Positions 50,103-62,083 of a DNA stretch of 64,000 bases are shown in pieces (within the stretch, counting starts at the first letter, position 1; every line of letters begins with the position of its first letter). A program made the translations under genes and the position numbers. The stretch spans positions 45,386 through 109,385 of the forward strand of contig MPNW01000065.1 of the NCBI GenBank assembly GCA_011800805.1. Direction: 5' to 3'. Under the pieces are notes generated by a model. It did not search any database. It was not told where the DNA came from and saw only the letters and a list, made by a program, of their open reading frames with translations. Source of the stretch: Hirudo medicinalis (lineage: Eukaryota > Annelida > Clitellata > Hirudinida > Hirudinidae).

Positions 50103-50479
50103 GATGCAAGTTGGGGTAATATCTTGGCAGGAAACTGCTTAAGTCAGCCTTCTAGTACAAGCATAATAATTATTACAATTATTTTGTTGCGTTTTTTTTA
50201 AATCATCCCCACTTTTCCCACTACAATATTTCATTGATATTTGCACTGCAAATTATTAATAAACAGAAATATTATAAAATAATAAATTTTTTATTATTAA
50301 TAAAAATACATCTAATACGAAACAATAGAAGCAACGTGTATCAAAATACCGTTTTCCATTTTTGTCATAGTATTTTTTGTAAACATTGGTCACCCAATCA
50401 AATTTACAACCAAATGATGAGTTGCTGTTAATGACTGAGGAAATGCATCATTACATTTATTAAAAATTATAATAACATG
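50103..50479. other. AT-rich stretch before the assembly gap
   Basis: No recognisable feature; the remaining exons of the chitinase-like gene may lie here or in the gap, but I could not identify one. Confidence 0.45.
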
Positions 50480-51305
50480 NNNNNNNNNNNNNNNNNNNNN
50501 NNNNNNNNNNNNNNNNNNNNNNNNNNNNNNNNNNNNNNNNNNNNNNNNNNNNNNNNNNNNNNNNNNNNNNNNNNNNNNNNNNNNNNNNNNNNNNNNNNNN
50601 NNNNNNNNNNNNNNNNNNNNNNNNNNNNNNNNNNNNNNNNNNNNNNNNNNNNNNNNNNNNNNNNNNNNNNNNNNNNNNNNNNNNNNNNNNNNNNNNNNNN
50701 NNNNNNNNNNNNNNNNNNNNNNNNNNNNNNNNNNNNNNNNNNNNNNNNNNNNNNNNNNNNNNNNNNNNNNNNNNNNNNNNNNNNNNNNNNNNNNNNNNNN
50801 NNNNNNNNNNNNNNNNNNNNNNNNNNNNNNNNNNNNNNNNNNNNNNNNNNNNNNNNNNNNNNNNNNNNNNNNNNNNNNNNNNNNNNNNNNNNNNNNNNNN
50901 NNNNNNNNNNNNNNNNNNNNNNNNNNNNNNNNNNNNNNNNNNNNNNNNNNNNNNNNNNNNNNNNNNNNNNNNNNNNNNNNNNNNNNNNNNNNNNNNNNNN
51001 NNNNNNNNNNNNNNNNNNNNNNNNNNNNNNNNNNNNNNNNNNNNNNNNNNNNNNNNNNNNNNNNNNNNNNNNNNNNNNNNNNNNNNNNNNNNNNNNNNNN
51101 NNNNNNNNNNNNNNNNNNNNNNNNNNNNNNNNNNNNNNNNNNNNNNNNNNNNNNNNNNNNNNNNNNNNNNNNNNNNNNNNNNNNNNNNNNNNNNNNNNNN
51201 NNNNNNNNNNNNNNNNNNNNNNNNNNNNNNNNNNNNNNNNNNNNNNNNNNNNNNNNNNNNNNNNNNNNNNNNNNNNNNNNNNNNNNNNNNNNNNNNNNNN
51301 NNNNN
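50480..51305. other. Assembly gap of 826 undetermined bases
   Basis: All N. It cuts the last visible chitinase exon. A single further N is at 54824. Confidence 0.99.
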
Positions 51306-54300
51306 ACTCTTTGAGAAGGGGGTACTTTCCACTTTCACATTCCGATCCCGTGAAGTCATCCATCGATAAATCCCACACGAACCATCCTCTGAGCTTATTC
51401 TTTTTTAAATAATCCACCTGCACAATAATATTGCAATAAATTTCTCCATTCAATAATATATTACATCGCTTGACAAAGAGTCATTTAACAGTTAAACAAA
51501 TCTCAAACATACTTTAGCGCGTAGGCTTTTTGTATTTTCATAAGCAATCCAATCTTTCTTAGAGACGACATAAGGCACTGCTTGCTTCTTGATCCATCTA
51601 TTCTCAGCAAGTGCAGAGTTTTTTAATATACCGCATATCTGCATTTAACATGTTCGTCCACCAAGAATGAATCTAAATACTTACATGAACTCAAAATTAG
51701 AAAATAATGTTCACCTCGTAGTAAGAACGTAATGAAGTCTCGTTTGTATGTTTGCCTTCCTCACATTTACCATTTACAGGAGAATTACGATCGTTAGCGT
51801 TAGAATTTTCTAATCTAAAGCACCTTCCATATAGAGCCATCCCAATTACAAGTTTGTCTGCTTGGAGACCACTGTCAAGCCAATATTTGACAGCCCCATC
51901 CTATTACCAAACACGAATTTGTGAATAGAAGAAAATCCATAGGGGATATAATATAATAATCACACCATAATTTGTAATTTTCTTTATTGTACAAAACGAA
52001 AAGAATATAGAAACAATAGGATAAGAAATTATCCAAAAGGTCCATCCGAAGGTAGGAACTCCTGTTTATGGATAGCTTGTAGCTCAGTATTTAAAATAAA
52101 GTTCGACCAATATGACATTTTATTAAAGCTTGAGGTAAAATAAAATATTCAAAACGACACTGAGTCATAGTCATAGTCAGGGCCGCCAAGGTGGGTGGGC
52201 AGAGAGGAAAGAGCACAGGAGCCCGCCAGAGTTTTAAAATCTATTTTTTGCTTTTCTATTACCAAATTAACATAGGCATGGCTGGATTAAGAGTTTCATA
52301 GGCCAAAGCACGTTAGAACCTGCAGGCCATGATCGAGCGAGACAATTTTTTTATAGGGTGACAACAGCAAATGAAATTTAATATTTTTATTGAAATTTTC
52401 ATTTTTTCCCACATATATTAACAAACAATGTACAATACAAATGTTTAAAATACATTTACAAAAAATGTTCAACATTTATATAAAATTTACAATGAGGCCT
52501 TTCGGCTCTCGGTAAATATGTCAGTCATTTCAGAAAAGTTCATAGAACGAAGTAGTTCACATTCGATAGACAAGAAAGTAAGACTTGTTCCTCTTCAATT
52601 GTCCAAAATGTTGGTCGTAAGCAATTCTTCATATATTCTTCATCATTGAGAATGATCTCCTTCACCATGGGCACCAAAGATAGAGAGGTATTCATCTCAG
52701 GAAACACTCGCAAAAACAGGACATATTCATCAACAAATCCATCTTCCAAATCTAAAGATATCACTAGTGCCATATCCTTACTGTTGACATCCGTAATTTT
52801 TTTTCTGCGAGAAAACTGAATTTTTCACCTGAATGTGCTTCTTTCGTTTACCACAGTGTGTCTGTTAACTATGACATTGAGTGTTTCAATTTGAAAACGT
52901 TTTTAGTGTCATCACAGCCTCTTCTGCAAAGCTCAGTCTATTTAAAGGCCATAATAACTTCGAGTTCTAGTTAATTTAATGCCATGTTTGTTTTTCTCTA
53001 TATTATTAATTTTTAAATTTTGATTTCATAGGCCACAGGCGATTTAGTAGGCATAGGCCATAATACGGACCTGAACATAGGGACCCATGGCCGTAAGATT
53101 TGAGGTTATTTTGAAAGAGTGACAACGATTCAGAAATTATATTATTTTTTAAATGAGTACATGATTACATGATTAAAATACATGGAAAACTAGGACGAAA
53201 ATTGCCGGACGATCGCAGAAGACGAGGATGATCACATGTTTTGGTAAAGAAGCTGTTAAAAGGCGAAGGCCATAAATAGTTGGTTTATTTATACATCGTT
53301 TATACATTAGGAAGAGATTGGTTTTAAATAAATTCAATTGATGGATACGTGCATACCTTGAACAAATTTTGAAGTAGAGGATTGGCAGGCAAGTGAAAGT
53401 AACACTTGTAATGATATTTCTATCATCTGATTTATAGAATGGTATATCACCTTACACAATTTTAAATGATGAGAATAAATGCCAGTGGTCAAAGAGCAGT
53501 TAATCAGAGAAGCAAGTGATTGAGCAATTTGTTGAATAGTCTGGCCATATAAGGGGCAACTCCATCAGATACAGCTATGTGTCACTTTTAGAGAGACTGC
53601 AATGTTTATAATCTCAGGTACTGCGATAGCTACAATATTCATGGACTGCAATACAAGTTTCGTGAGGTATTCCTCCAAAATAACTTTGTGGTGGTATTTC
53701 ATTTGTGATCAGAGCCTATGTATGAAAAGTATTTGTTAAATGATTCAGCTATATCGGAAGCGGAGGTAACTTGTTTGCCCTCATGGGTTAAGAATTATAA
53801 TATAATAACATAATTAATGTAAGACAGATAAAGAATTTTTTTCAAATACAATTAATAAATTGGCTTCCACTACATGAACAGTTTATGAAAAAAGTTTGTA
53901 ATCAGGTGGCGTACAAACATAGAAAAGAAAATTTAATCTTGTAGGGATATTTTCCTGGCAGATAGATTGTTGTCGGTGAGGTGGTCGCAATCTAGCAGCA
54001 ACAGCTGCCCTATTTTTAATCGGCATTTCTGAGCCTAAGAAAACAATTTGAATGGAAGTGTTTACCAGGCTATTGCTGTCCAAATCCGAATAGAGAGGTG
54101 AACTGTGCTTTGTAGCTGATTCCCATGGTCCATGGAAGTCATAAGAATTCAAATTCACAAAATCCAAATACCTTTGGAGATTAATAGAATCAGGTTTATA
54201 GCTTCATGTGAAAATAATTCAACTGAAACAAACTTTTTGAACGCTACTTTAATGATGATTAATAAATTTCGACGAATGGAGATTTAAAAAGTAGGGCTGC

Positions 54301-57300
54301 AGATTTATGTGCGTTAACGGAAGATTAATGCGTTAAAAACTTTTTGCAATTAAAATTATTAACGCGACGATTAACTTATTAAATTTTTTTAATTTCATAA
54401 AATTATTTTATAAATTTTTAATTTTTATAAATATTTTCATCGAAAATTTATGTTTGTCTTTGTTTTGTGTCCCTCGACTTCCTTTTTGTTTACGAAGACT
54501 TCCTGTTTCGCGCTTGAAAAAATGGCCACAAGTAACAATGGTAGGTTGATTTTGAGAGGCAAATTTACTTTCAAATCAAACTCTGTTGTAGTTTGCAACA
54601 TATATAAATGTGAGTTTAAGTGTAATCGCAGTACGTCTTCTCTTATATCATTAATATCATTTGCGTAGCAAACACCCATTTAGTGCTGGGGATAAATTGA
54701 TGAAATCTCCAATTGAAAGCCTTCTCAACATCAACCAACACTGATGGAGTTGAAAGAAAAGGCAAAGCCAATGGAGCAGTCCAAATTTGATGCTATCACT
54801 AAAGCCAATTGTTGGCCATTTCANACCGAACAAAGCAAAGTCAACCAGAAATCTGAGTCTTTGATACACGATGTACCACTCGTTGGAATTCCACTCTGCA
54901 AATGATCCAGCGACTTATAAGAAATAAACCAGCAGTTTTTGATAATCCCCACCATAAACAAAATCTGTTTCTCCTAAATAAATCAGAGTGGAAAAACTTA
55001 GAGTAATGGAAACCTTTTTTTTTATATCTGGGCATGTTGTGAACAGCAAACGTGCCTCTATGTCTCCATACAGCATAAACAGGCTAGTTTGCCTCAGCAA
55101 CTGGCTGAATATGGACTAAGTGCCACAAAGGACTTTATACTTGCTTGAATAAAACTGATTTTGTTGTAAAAATGAAGTGTATTGGGAAATTTATTGGAAA
55201 ATGGGATGGTGCGATTAAAGAATCGTTAACTACGATTAAAAATATTAATCGATCTATTAAAAACCCTATTAAAAAGTAATTACTCAGAAATTAAAAATCA
55301 TTATAAAAAGAAAGCTAAATATTAGTCAACCAATAGAAAGAAGGAAAAGTTTTGGATGGTGTTCTAATTCGATCAACAATAGGTAAACGCATTAAAATTA
55401 AATTTAATTAAAAACTTTCGGTTCACTTCAGAGCAGGGGCGGCATTTCGAGGAGGTACGTAAAAAATAAAAAAATAGAACCCCCCAGAGTTTCTGCTGCC
55501 ACACCTGACTGATCTAACTATCAAGCGGATTGTGGAATGGAGTAGTCGAGTAGACATTGTAAATGTTGTGGTGAAGAAATTATCTGAAGCCATCACTGCC
55601 CTGGAGCAGCTCACGGAAGAAAAGGCTGGATCTACAACAAAGTTCTATCAAGCTCAAAGCGTTGAGAGATGGCCTCCTTCAGAATAGAGGAAAGATGGTG
55701 GACAGTGCAATGGACGAATCCAAAAACTCTTCTCTGAAATTGCGATAAGTATGGAGCGTCGAATTCGCAAAAAAAAAAATGGATGGTAAAGGATTGACTG
55801 ATGCAGCGCTGGAATTTGATGCTGCGTTGAGACGGGAAATGCTATATGTCATAGACAGGAAGAGATACCACCTTGGGGAATCCGCCCTTGCTGTGCATCT
55901 TCCTTACCCGGGCTATTAGTGTTGCCAGCTGTGAGCGCTCTTTCTCCAAACTTAAGTTAATAAAAAAATTATCTTCGATCAGCGATGAGCCAGACAAGGC
56001 TTACAGACTTGGCAGTCCTCTCTATAGAGGGAACTTGTCGATGGACTGAATTTTGAAAGTGTTATAAAAAAAACTTTGCTGAAAGAAAAGCGCGGAAAGT
56101 ATATTTGTAAATTTTTAACCGATTTGATTGTAGTTCCATGAAAATATATTTTTGAGAGCTTTTCGAAATTTTAAAGGTTAACGGATTATTAATAGCCGGT
56201 GAGGGGTAGGGGGATGGTGGAAAATTGTATTTATAAAATGTATTATTAGAGCAGGAGAGAGAAAGTAAATCACATCCTGAACTTTGAAAAAAATGTATTC
56301 CCGTTTAAGTCTTTAAAGTGAGGCAAGAATAAAAATGTGCTTCATAATCGATTAACGACCATCAATTTAATGGACGTACTTTCCAATTTCTTTCATTTCA
56401 TAGGCATTATCGATGTATTTTTTATCTCCACTCACAGCTGCCGTAAGCAACAATTTCCGGGCATTGGGAAATTTTTCTTCATCGATAGCTTTGCGAAATT
56501 CCTGTTAAAATTTAAAATATTATTAATTGCACATTAAATTAGTTTTTAAAAAATTAATCTCTATATTAAAATAATATCATAACATTGGAATATTAGATTA
56601 AGTGATTACAACCATAATTTAGCGATCCGTGGGTAAGTCCATCCGGACCATAAAACAAACAACTCAGTTTTTTTTTAATCAATTTTACTTATTAACCAAG
56701 CACAACTATAAACCAACAGAAAAAACAAATAAAATAACTCAAGGGTCAGCCTTAAGGAAACGCACGCTTCCGCTATCAGACTGACCCTCATTAACACGTT
56801 ACAAGTAGGCGTATGTACAAAAGTAAACAAAATATAAAATAAAAAACTACTCAAAGAAAACCGCGCAATATGTACAACTTATAAGCCTTTTAAAATAACA
56901 AATAAAGAATATTGAAAGGACAGGATAGAGATTGATCTTTTATTGATATCAGTTAAACGAGCTTAACGTTTTTTGCGTAATTACAAAACGATTTGAGAAT
57001 TAAAACTAATTACATACACAGCCAAGAGGTTGTAGTATTTGCGTGAATAAGATGAATAAGACTGTGTTAATTGTTGCCTTATCATTTAGGATAGATGTAA
57101 CAAATTCCTTTAAGGTTGGGCATCTTGCCCCACTCTCCCCTACAAATTTGTACATTTTTTTTACAAATTTGCGGCGATGTTGCATCCTGGTGGATCGGCT
57201 TTTTCTTTTTGCTTTTGCGACCTCGGGTGGGTCGAGCATTTCTCTTTTTGTTCAGAGTCATCAGGCCTTCAACCCAGATCGAGTACTTTGCCTTGTCTCC

Positions 57301-60300
57301 GTTTCTGTTAAATGGCTCAGTAGCTGAGACAATTCCTCAGTTGGTAGATTTATTAACAGGTAGTTGCCAATAACAAATTGTTTCAAATCGGTGTCGCTCT
57401 AAGCATTCTCTACTTGCTGCAAATTCGGAATAGGATGAAGCAAAATTGTGGTCAGTTTACTTGATTCTGTGGTTCTTTGGATTATGAAATTGTTGTAGAA
57501 AGTATTGAGGTATTGCGGTTTATTTCTTATTTTCCTGATGTTTTCCACGGATATGTTTGGTAAATGACGATTTAACGCTAAATTTATTTTCTTCTTTTCA
57601 TGTGAATTCAGTTTCCATTCTACCCCCGCAATCTGAACCCACTCAACATTGTCTTGCTGGGGAGGAATCGCATCGAACCCCATTTGCAAGGTTTTCATTT
57701 ACTGCAAATTATTTCATTTACTCCTGCCCCCGACGTATCTAAAGAATTTTCCTTTTGCCTTCTGTGGCACTTGATGGCCTCCAAACTGCGATGCTGAAAT
57801 CTCTTGTGAGCCTCGACATTGATATTCTTGCAACCATTTTTAACCAATTCCAGTTCAAACTCCGCCAACATGTTTGATTCCTCTGATGACCACAAACATT
57901 TTGAGTAACTTTTTCTAGCTCTTTCATTTTGGTATTCAAAATTGGGGTGTTTTTGATTCTGGTGTAATTTTAGTCCTTTAGAGACGTCCCAAACGAAGCC
58001 GAGCAGTACTCACACTTTACCGGCACACTCTGACCAGCTTGAGCTTGAGTTCCAAAGAATGAGTTTGACCGCAACTTGAGAACTGAAATATCGGGACTGG
58101 TGTCATCCGACATAATCAGAAAATGCAGCATATGAATATTCCGTTTGAAGTCAAGAATCTGAAGATAGTTATCAGCGGAAGTTTAATCTAATCTATCCTA
58201 AGCCTTGTCCAAGGAATACAGGGAGGATTGCAAGCAGACAAATTAAAAGAATTCAACCGGAAGGGAGGAAGCAAGAAGTGGGTCTTAAGGATCAGGGGAA
58301 TACCTGGGACCTTCCATGCGATTGCTTACAGAAGAGCAGTTGATTGGAATTAATAAAATTAGTTTTTTTTCTTTTAATTACTTTCGATTTTGATTTATGA
58401 CGAATTGTGCATGCACAATCTAAGATATATAAGTTAATTTTTCATAGTCCCGCGGAGATCCCGAGCCATGTTTGGGGACTCTAAAAATTTGTCGTCAAGT
58501 TTTATTTATTTGGACAGATTGATTTTGATTGTTTGGTCCGGAAAATAAAAATAACAATAATAATAATCAAGGATTCGTTTTTTTCCGAAAAAGAAGCAGG
58601 TTAGCCAACTTGACATTATGAGTGGAGGTAGTGCGTTCCAAGCAGCAGGGGAGACATATAAGAAGCCTCTGTTGACGATACCCTGTTGACTGGTTGGTGT
58701 AATTGAATGGTGGAAGATGAACGAAGACCAGGTGTATGGCGGTGGAGAATGAGGTGATGGAGATAGAGAACATTGGATGTCGCGAGAGTTCGATAAGTCA
58801 TGAGGACGATTTTGAAGATGATAAGATTATGGATCGGAAACTAGTGCAATTGCTTTAGGCGGTCAGTGCTATTAAGGGCGGGGTTAAGAACTAGTTTAGC
58901 AAGTTTATTTTGTACGCGTTGCAAGGAATGGATCAAGGAGGCAGATGTACCCTAGAGCAGAGAATTACAATAGTCCAGGCGAGAGATAACGAGACTATAA
59001 CACTATGAGCGAGAGCAAAAGTTGTTTCGACGGAGAGGAGTAGACGAATATGCCAAATTGCCCAGATGATGTGATTATATGTGATTTGTCGATGGAGGCG
59101 GAATGTTCCTTAAAGGTGAAAATCAGAAGTAAAACCAAGGAGTTTAACAGTAGTAGAGGAAGAAAGGAAGGTATGCTTATGAAAGATGCAGGAGACAGAG
59201 TTTGAAGTTGGCAGGTGTGCTGATAAACATAAATTCGGATTTCTGTGGATTCAATTGAAGAATGTTAACGAGATGCCAATCATTGATGGCATCCGTGCAA
59301 CTCCACATATTTCCGAGTTCATCGGAGATGCTATGTCTGGAGAGGATAGTGAAGAAACTTGTGTCATCTGCATTTTGATGGAAAGATACTTTGAAATCTT
59401 GAATGATGTTGGATAAAGATGAAGAATAGTTGTGAAAAGCTAAGGTCCCAGGACAGAGCCCTGAGGAATGCCAGCAAAAAGTTCAACTGGAGTGGAGGAG
59501 TGGTCGTCAAGCATGACATATTGGGTTCAATTGGAAAGGTAAGACTCCATCCAGGATAGTGCAAGGTCATAGATTACAAAGTCCGACTTAAGTCTCTCCG
59601 GCAGTATCTGGTAGTTGATAGTGTCAACCGAGAGGTCGAGGCCGACCATGACGGCGCATTTGTCCTTGCCACTTAAGTCAGAGAGAATTTGGAAAGAAGA
59701 GAAGTTGAAGGATGCTCTAGTATGGGAGCGAATGTCTATACATAATGAGTCCTTCGAGCAGTTTTGACATGGTAGAAAGATTGGAGATGCAGGTCTGTAA
59801 TTGGCAACGGAGCAAAGGGTCGAGCTTGTCTTTTTAAGAAGGGGAAGGACTTGAGCTCTTTTGAAGATGGTGGGAAAAGTGTCAGTGCTAAAAACCTATA
59901 CATAACATTTAGACAATATTAATATAACTGCATTTTAATAATAAAAGTTTTTTTTGTTTTTTTTTAAATAAAAACTTTTTACTATCATATATTAGGTAGG
60001 ATTGATAACCTGAAGTAGAAGAGTGTATCTTTGTTTATCATCGCCTGTAAAAGTATGTTCCCTGTTATATTCAAGCTGCAAATCCAATCCATCGAATTTC
60101 CATGTCCTCAAGTATTTAATTGAATTTTGAATAAATGCGTTCCTATTATCGTTTGTTGAAAGCATATCAATAAAATCCTTGGTGGAGCTACGCCATCCTC
60201 CAACGGCGAGTAATACTATCAATTCCTTATTACATTTTTTCAATATTGTGAGTCGCTCATACCTGAAAAATCGTAATTACTTTCTCATTTTTAATTCTTT

Positions 60301-60619
60301 CACTGAATTTGGTTCTATGCCGCATTTAAAATTTGTTAAGGTCCATAAAATTATTTTATTTTAAACGAGATCCACTTCAACTTGCGGCTCGATAAAAATC
60401 TTGGATTTAATGAAATAACAAGATTGCAGGCTCACATTCCTGGAATATATCCATTAGGTAGGTCGTTTGGCTCCGTGTTGGTTATATTGTCGTTACTCTC
60501 CAATCGTGCGAAAGCCATAATTATGTGGGAACAAAGTCTGGTATCAATGTAATCGGGAAAAAATTCGAACCCTGGTCTATATTGAGACCAATTAGTGTAA
60601 TAACAAACTCTCAAATATT
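51306..60619 (-). CDS. GH18 chitinase-like protein, partial, altered catalytic motif
   Basis: Seven exons join in frame: 60436-60619, 60010-60262, 56380-56501, 54066-54171, 51715-51900, 51513-51638 and 51306-51417 (cut by the gap), giving about 363 residues of a glycoside hydrolase 18 barrel. Landmarks: RVCYYTNWSQYRPGFEFFPD, SHIIMAFARL, IVLLAVGGWRSS, FDGLDLQLEYN, LLTAAVSGDKKYIDNAY, YLDFVNLNSYDFHGPWE, KLVIGMALYGRCFRLEN and LRGWFVWDLSMDDFTG. Such enzymes are secreted and cut chitin. Here the catalytic DxxDxDxE reads D-G-L-D-L-Q-L-E: the acid/base Glu remains, but the middle Asp and the following Trp are replaced, so activity is doubtful. The signal-peptide exon was not found upstream of 60619, and the C-terminus is missing. 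The introns of 3.5, 2.2 and 2.2 kb are full of transposons. Confidence 0.9.
52277..53073 (-). mobile_element. hAT element in a chitinase intron
   Basis: It is flanked by a perfect 8-bp duplication AACATAGG (52269-52276 and 53074-53081). The ends are CATGGCTGGATTAAG and, inverted, CAGGTCCGTATTATG. A minus-strand frame at 52540-52773 reads FVDEYVLFLRVFPEMNTSLS, which loosely resembles the segment before the dimerisation motif of ZMYM1-type hAT transposases. The catalytic parts are absent. Confidence 0.82.
53082..53870. other. Intronic stretch, nothing recognised
   Basis: Part of the 2.2-kb chitinase intron. No transposon ends or coding motif identified. Confidence 0.45.
54292..55268 (+). mobile_element. 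hAT element (ZBED-like), decayed, in a chitinase intron
   Basis: A perfect 8-bp duplication TTAAAAAG (54284-54291 and 55269-55276) brackets an element starting TAGGGCTGCAGA and ending in CCCTA. Subterminal sequence is rich in TTAACG and CGATTAA words. The plus strand near 54523-54665 encodes a BED-finger-like N-terminus: FKSNSVVVCNIYKCEFKCNR then STSSL. Near 55040-55110 it reads RASMSPYSINRLVCLSNWLN, close to the C-terminal end of ZBED-type hAT transposases. The middle is deleted. Confidence 0.85.
55434..56130 (+). mobile_element. ZMYM1-like hAT transposase fragment in a chitinase intron
   Basis: The left end starts CAGGGGCGGCATTTCGAGG (55434), a hAT-type terminus; no right end or duplication was found. 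Near 55915-56050 the plus strand reads ISVASCERSFSKLKLIK, then after a frameshift LRSAMSQTRLTDLAVLSIEG, the dimerisation region of ZMYM1-like hAT transposases. Confidence 0.75.
56510..57000. other. Intronic stretch, nothing recognised
   Basis: AT-rich sequence next to the chitinase exon at 56380-56501, before the R2-like fragment begins. No motif identified. Confidence 0.45.
57006..58113 (-). mobile_element. R2-like non-LTR retrotransposon, N-terminal part only
   Basis: Starting at an ATG (58111-58113) the minus strand encodes a C2H2 finger, CEYCSASFGTSLKG then, after a frame break, LKLHQNQKHPNFEYQ. A Myb-like domain follows: LWSSEESNMLAEFELELVKN, AHKRFQHRSLEAIKCHRRQK. This finger-plus-Myb order is the DNA-binding N-terminus of R2-type elements. 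Further down, KAKRKSRSTRMQHRRKFVKK and CPTLKEFVTSIL match the basic linker before the reverse transcriptase. The reverse transcriptase and endonuclease are absent, and frameshifts separate the pieces. It lies in a chitinase intron, not in 28S rDNA. Confidence 0.72.
58570..59890 (-). mobile_element. LINE (CR1/L2/Jockey-type), 5'-truncated with reverse transcriptase
   Basis: The minus strand encodes reverse transcriptase blocks: VANYRPASPIFL, MVGLDLSVDTINYQIL, GIPQGSVLGP and a degenerate NADDT in place of YADDT/FADDT. The C-terminal part follows: LQRVQNKLAKLVLNP, then LNSTDRLKQLH, FPIHNLIIFKIVLMTYRTL and AWNALPP across frames. A run of ATT-type repeats (minus strand, about 58550-58570) looks like the 3' tail. 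Stops and frameshifts show it is dead. Confidence 0.85.
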
Positions 60620-61430
60620 CTGAAATGTTTGAACGGTAAAATTGTTATAATTATTATAGTGACATTATTATAATGATGATTTTGTTATGTAATTATTATA
60701 ACAACGCTTCTTGAAATGAAGAGGATCAAAAACATTTTGGTGCAACAACAAATTAGATATGGCAGTTTTTATTCACTCACTCTGTTTTTGCATTTGTTGT
60801 ATTTAACCTATCTTTTGAGTGCCTTACGTATCCGAATAGGATGTGAATGCAATTTTTAATCGCTCTACCATTTTATATAGTAAAAAAACAGGGCGTTCCC
60901 TTGAGGTTCGGGTTTGCGAAGACAAATTACGGCTGTGGCCATTGTCGTCGCATGCAGGAATAAAACCCATTGAGCTAATCCACACGCCAATGGTTCAATG
61001 TTCAGTTATGAAAAGTCATTCTCAAAAGAAAATGTCAAAAATTTGTAGCCGAGTGATCTAAACTAGAATTAATTAAACTGGAAGCAGTCCAAGAAATTGT
61101 TTGCATTAATATTTTTATGTAATAACTGACTTAAGACATCAAATTGTTATTGTTATAATCCGTGTGAACCGGCGAGAGGTTCGCTCGAGCTGGTTAATAA
61201 TAATAAATAAATAATCGAAATCATTGAGTTGAATTCTTTTCGTAGATGATTCTTATAATTGAATCAATCTAATTAATGAACTACAAATAACCTTTTGAAG
61301 AAATATAGGAAAGAAATGTAAGAGAAATGATTTTCATAATATCCATGACCAGAAAAATATTTAGAATGCCATCGAATGATGTCATAGATATGCATGTTTA
61401 AAAGTAAAAGTCTAAAAGTATTTATTTAGT
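60620..61430. other. Upstream flank of the chitinase exons
   Basis: This should contain the leader and signal-peptide exon of the chitinase-like gene, but I could not identify a hydrophobic first exon. The open frame at 60843-61061 has no domain. Confidence 0.4.
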
Positions 61431-61439
61431 TATTTTATT

Positions 61440-61990
61440 ATTTATTTATTCCACCAACCGAATAGCTTTTAGACCACAAATTTGTACAGATTATAAGTTA
61501 AAAAAAAAATCAGCTTCCCCCTAATGACAATGTAACTTGATAATTAAGTATAAGTCCAGGTATCTAAAGTCAAAGATTACTTATTAGAGCATTAAAGCGC
61601 GAAACTGTGTATGAGTTAACAATCTCAACAGGCAATGCGTTCCAAGGTCTGACAATTCTATTACAAAAAAAAATTTGATAGTGCATAGTGCATAGAAATT
61701 ACTGCATCGAAGCTTAAAGTTATGTCTTCTCGTGTTTGGGTAGTCCTGGGCAAATAGGGAATATTTCAGTTTGTAAATCCATTTAGTATTTTATAAGTTA
61801 AATCAGCCGAGAGGCGGCGTTTTTCCAAGATATGAAGATTGAGAAGTCTTTCCATATGTGGATGTGATTCCACGGATGGAATTGATTTTGTGAATCGTTT
61901 TTAGATACTTTCAATTTGACCGATTAGAGATATTTGAAAGATTTGCGAATTTCTGAGGCAATTTATGACAGACGATGGCTTGAATTTACA
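61440..61990 (-). mobile_element. LINE 3' fragment (CR1-like)
   Basis: The minus strand reads IQKRFTKSIPSVESHPHME (with small frame problems), LHILEKRRLSADLTYKILNG, then FFCNRIVRPWNALPVEIVNS and YTVSRFNALISNL before a stop. This is the conserved tail of CR1-like polyproteins (RR..DL...YKI..G; R..WNALP). Reverse transcriptase is missing. Confidence 0.8.
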
Positions 61991-62083
61991 GTTTTTGTCG
62001 GATCATGAATCAGTATCGTGAATGAGGAATTGTTAAGTTGCACCAATGACCATCTTAAACCTATGATACTTATGGATTTATTG

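Noticed and set aside
50460..51453. Three frames of about 300 codons across the gap
   Set aside because: Made of undetermined bases; only the 51306-51417 end is a real exon.
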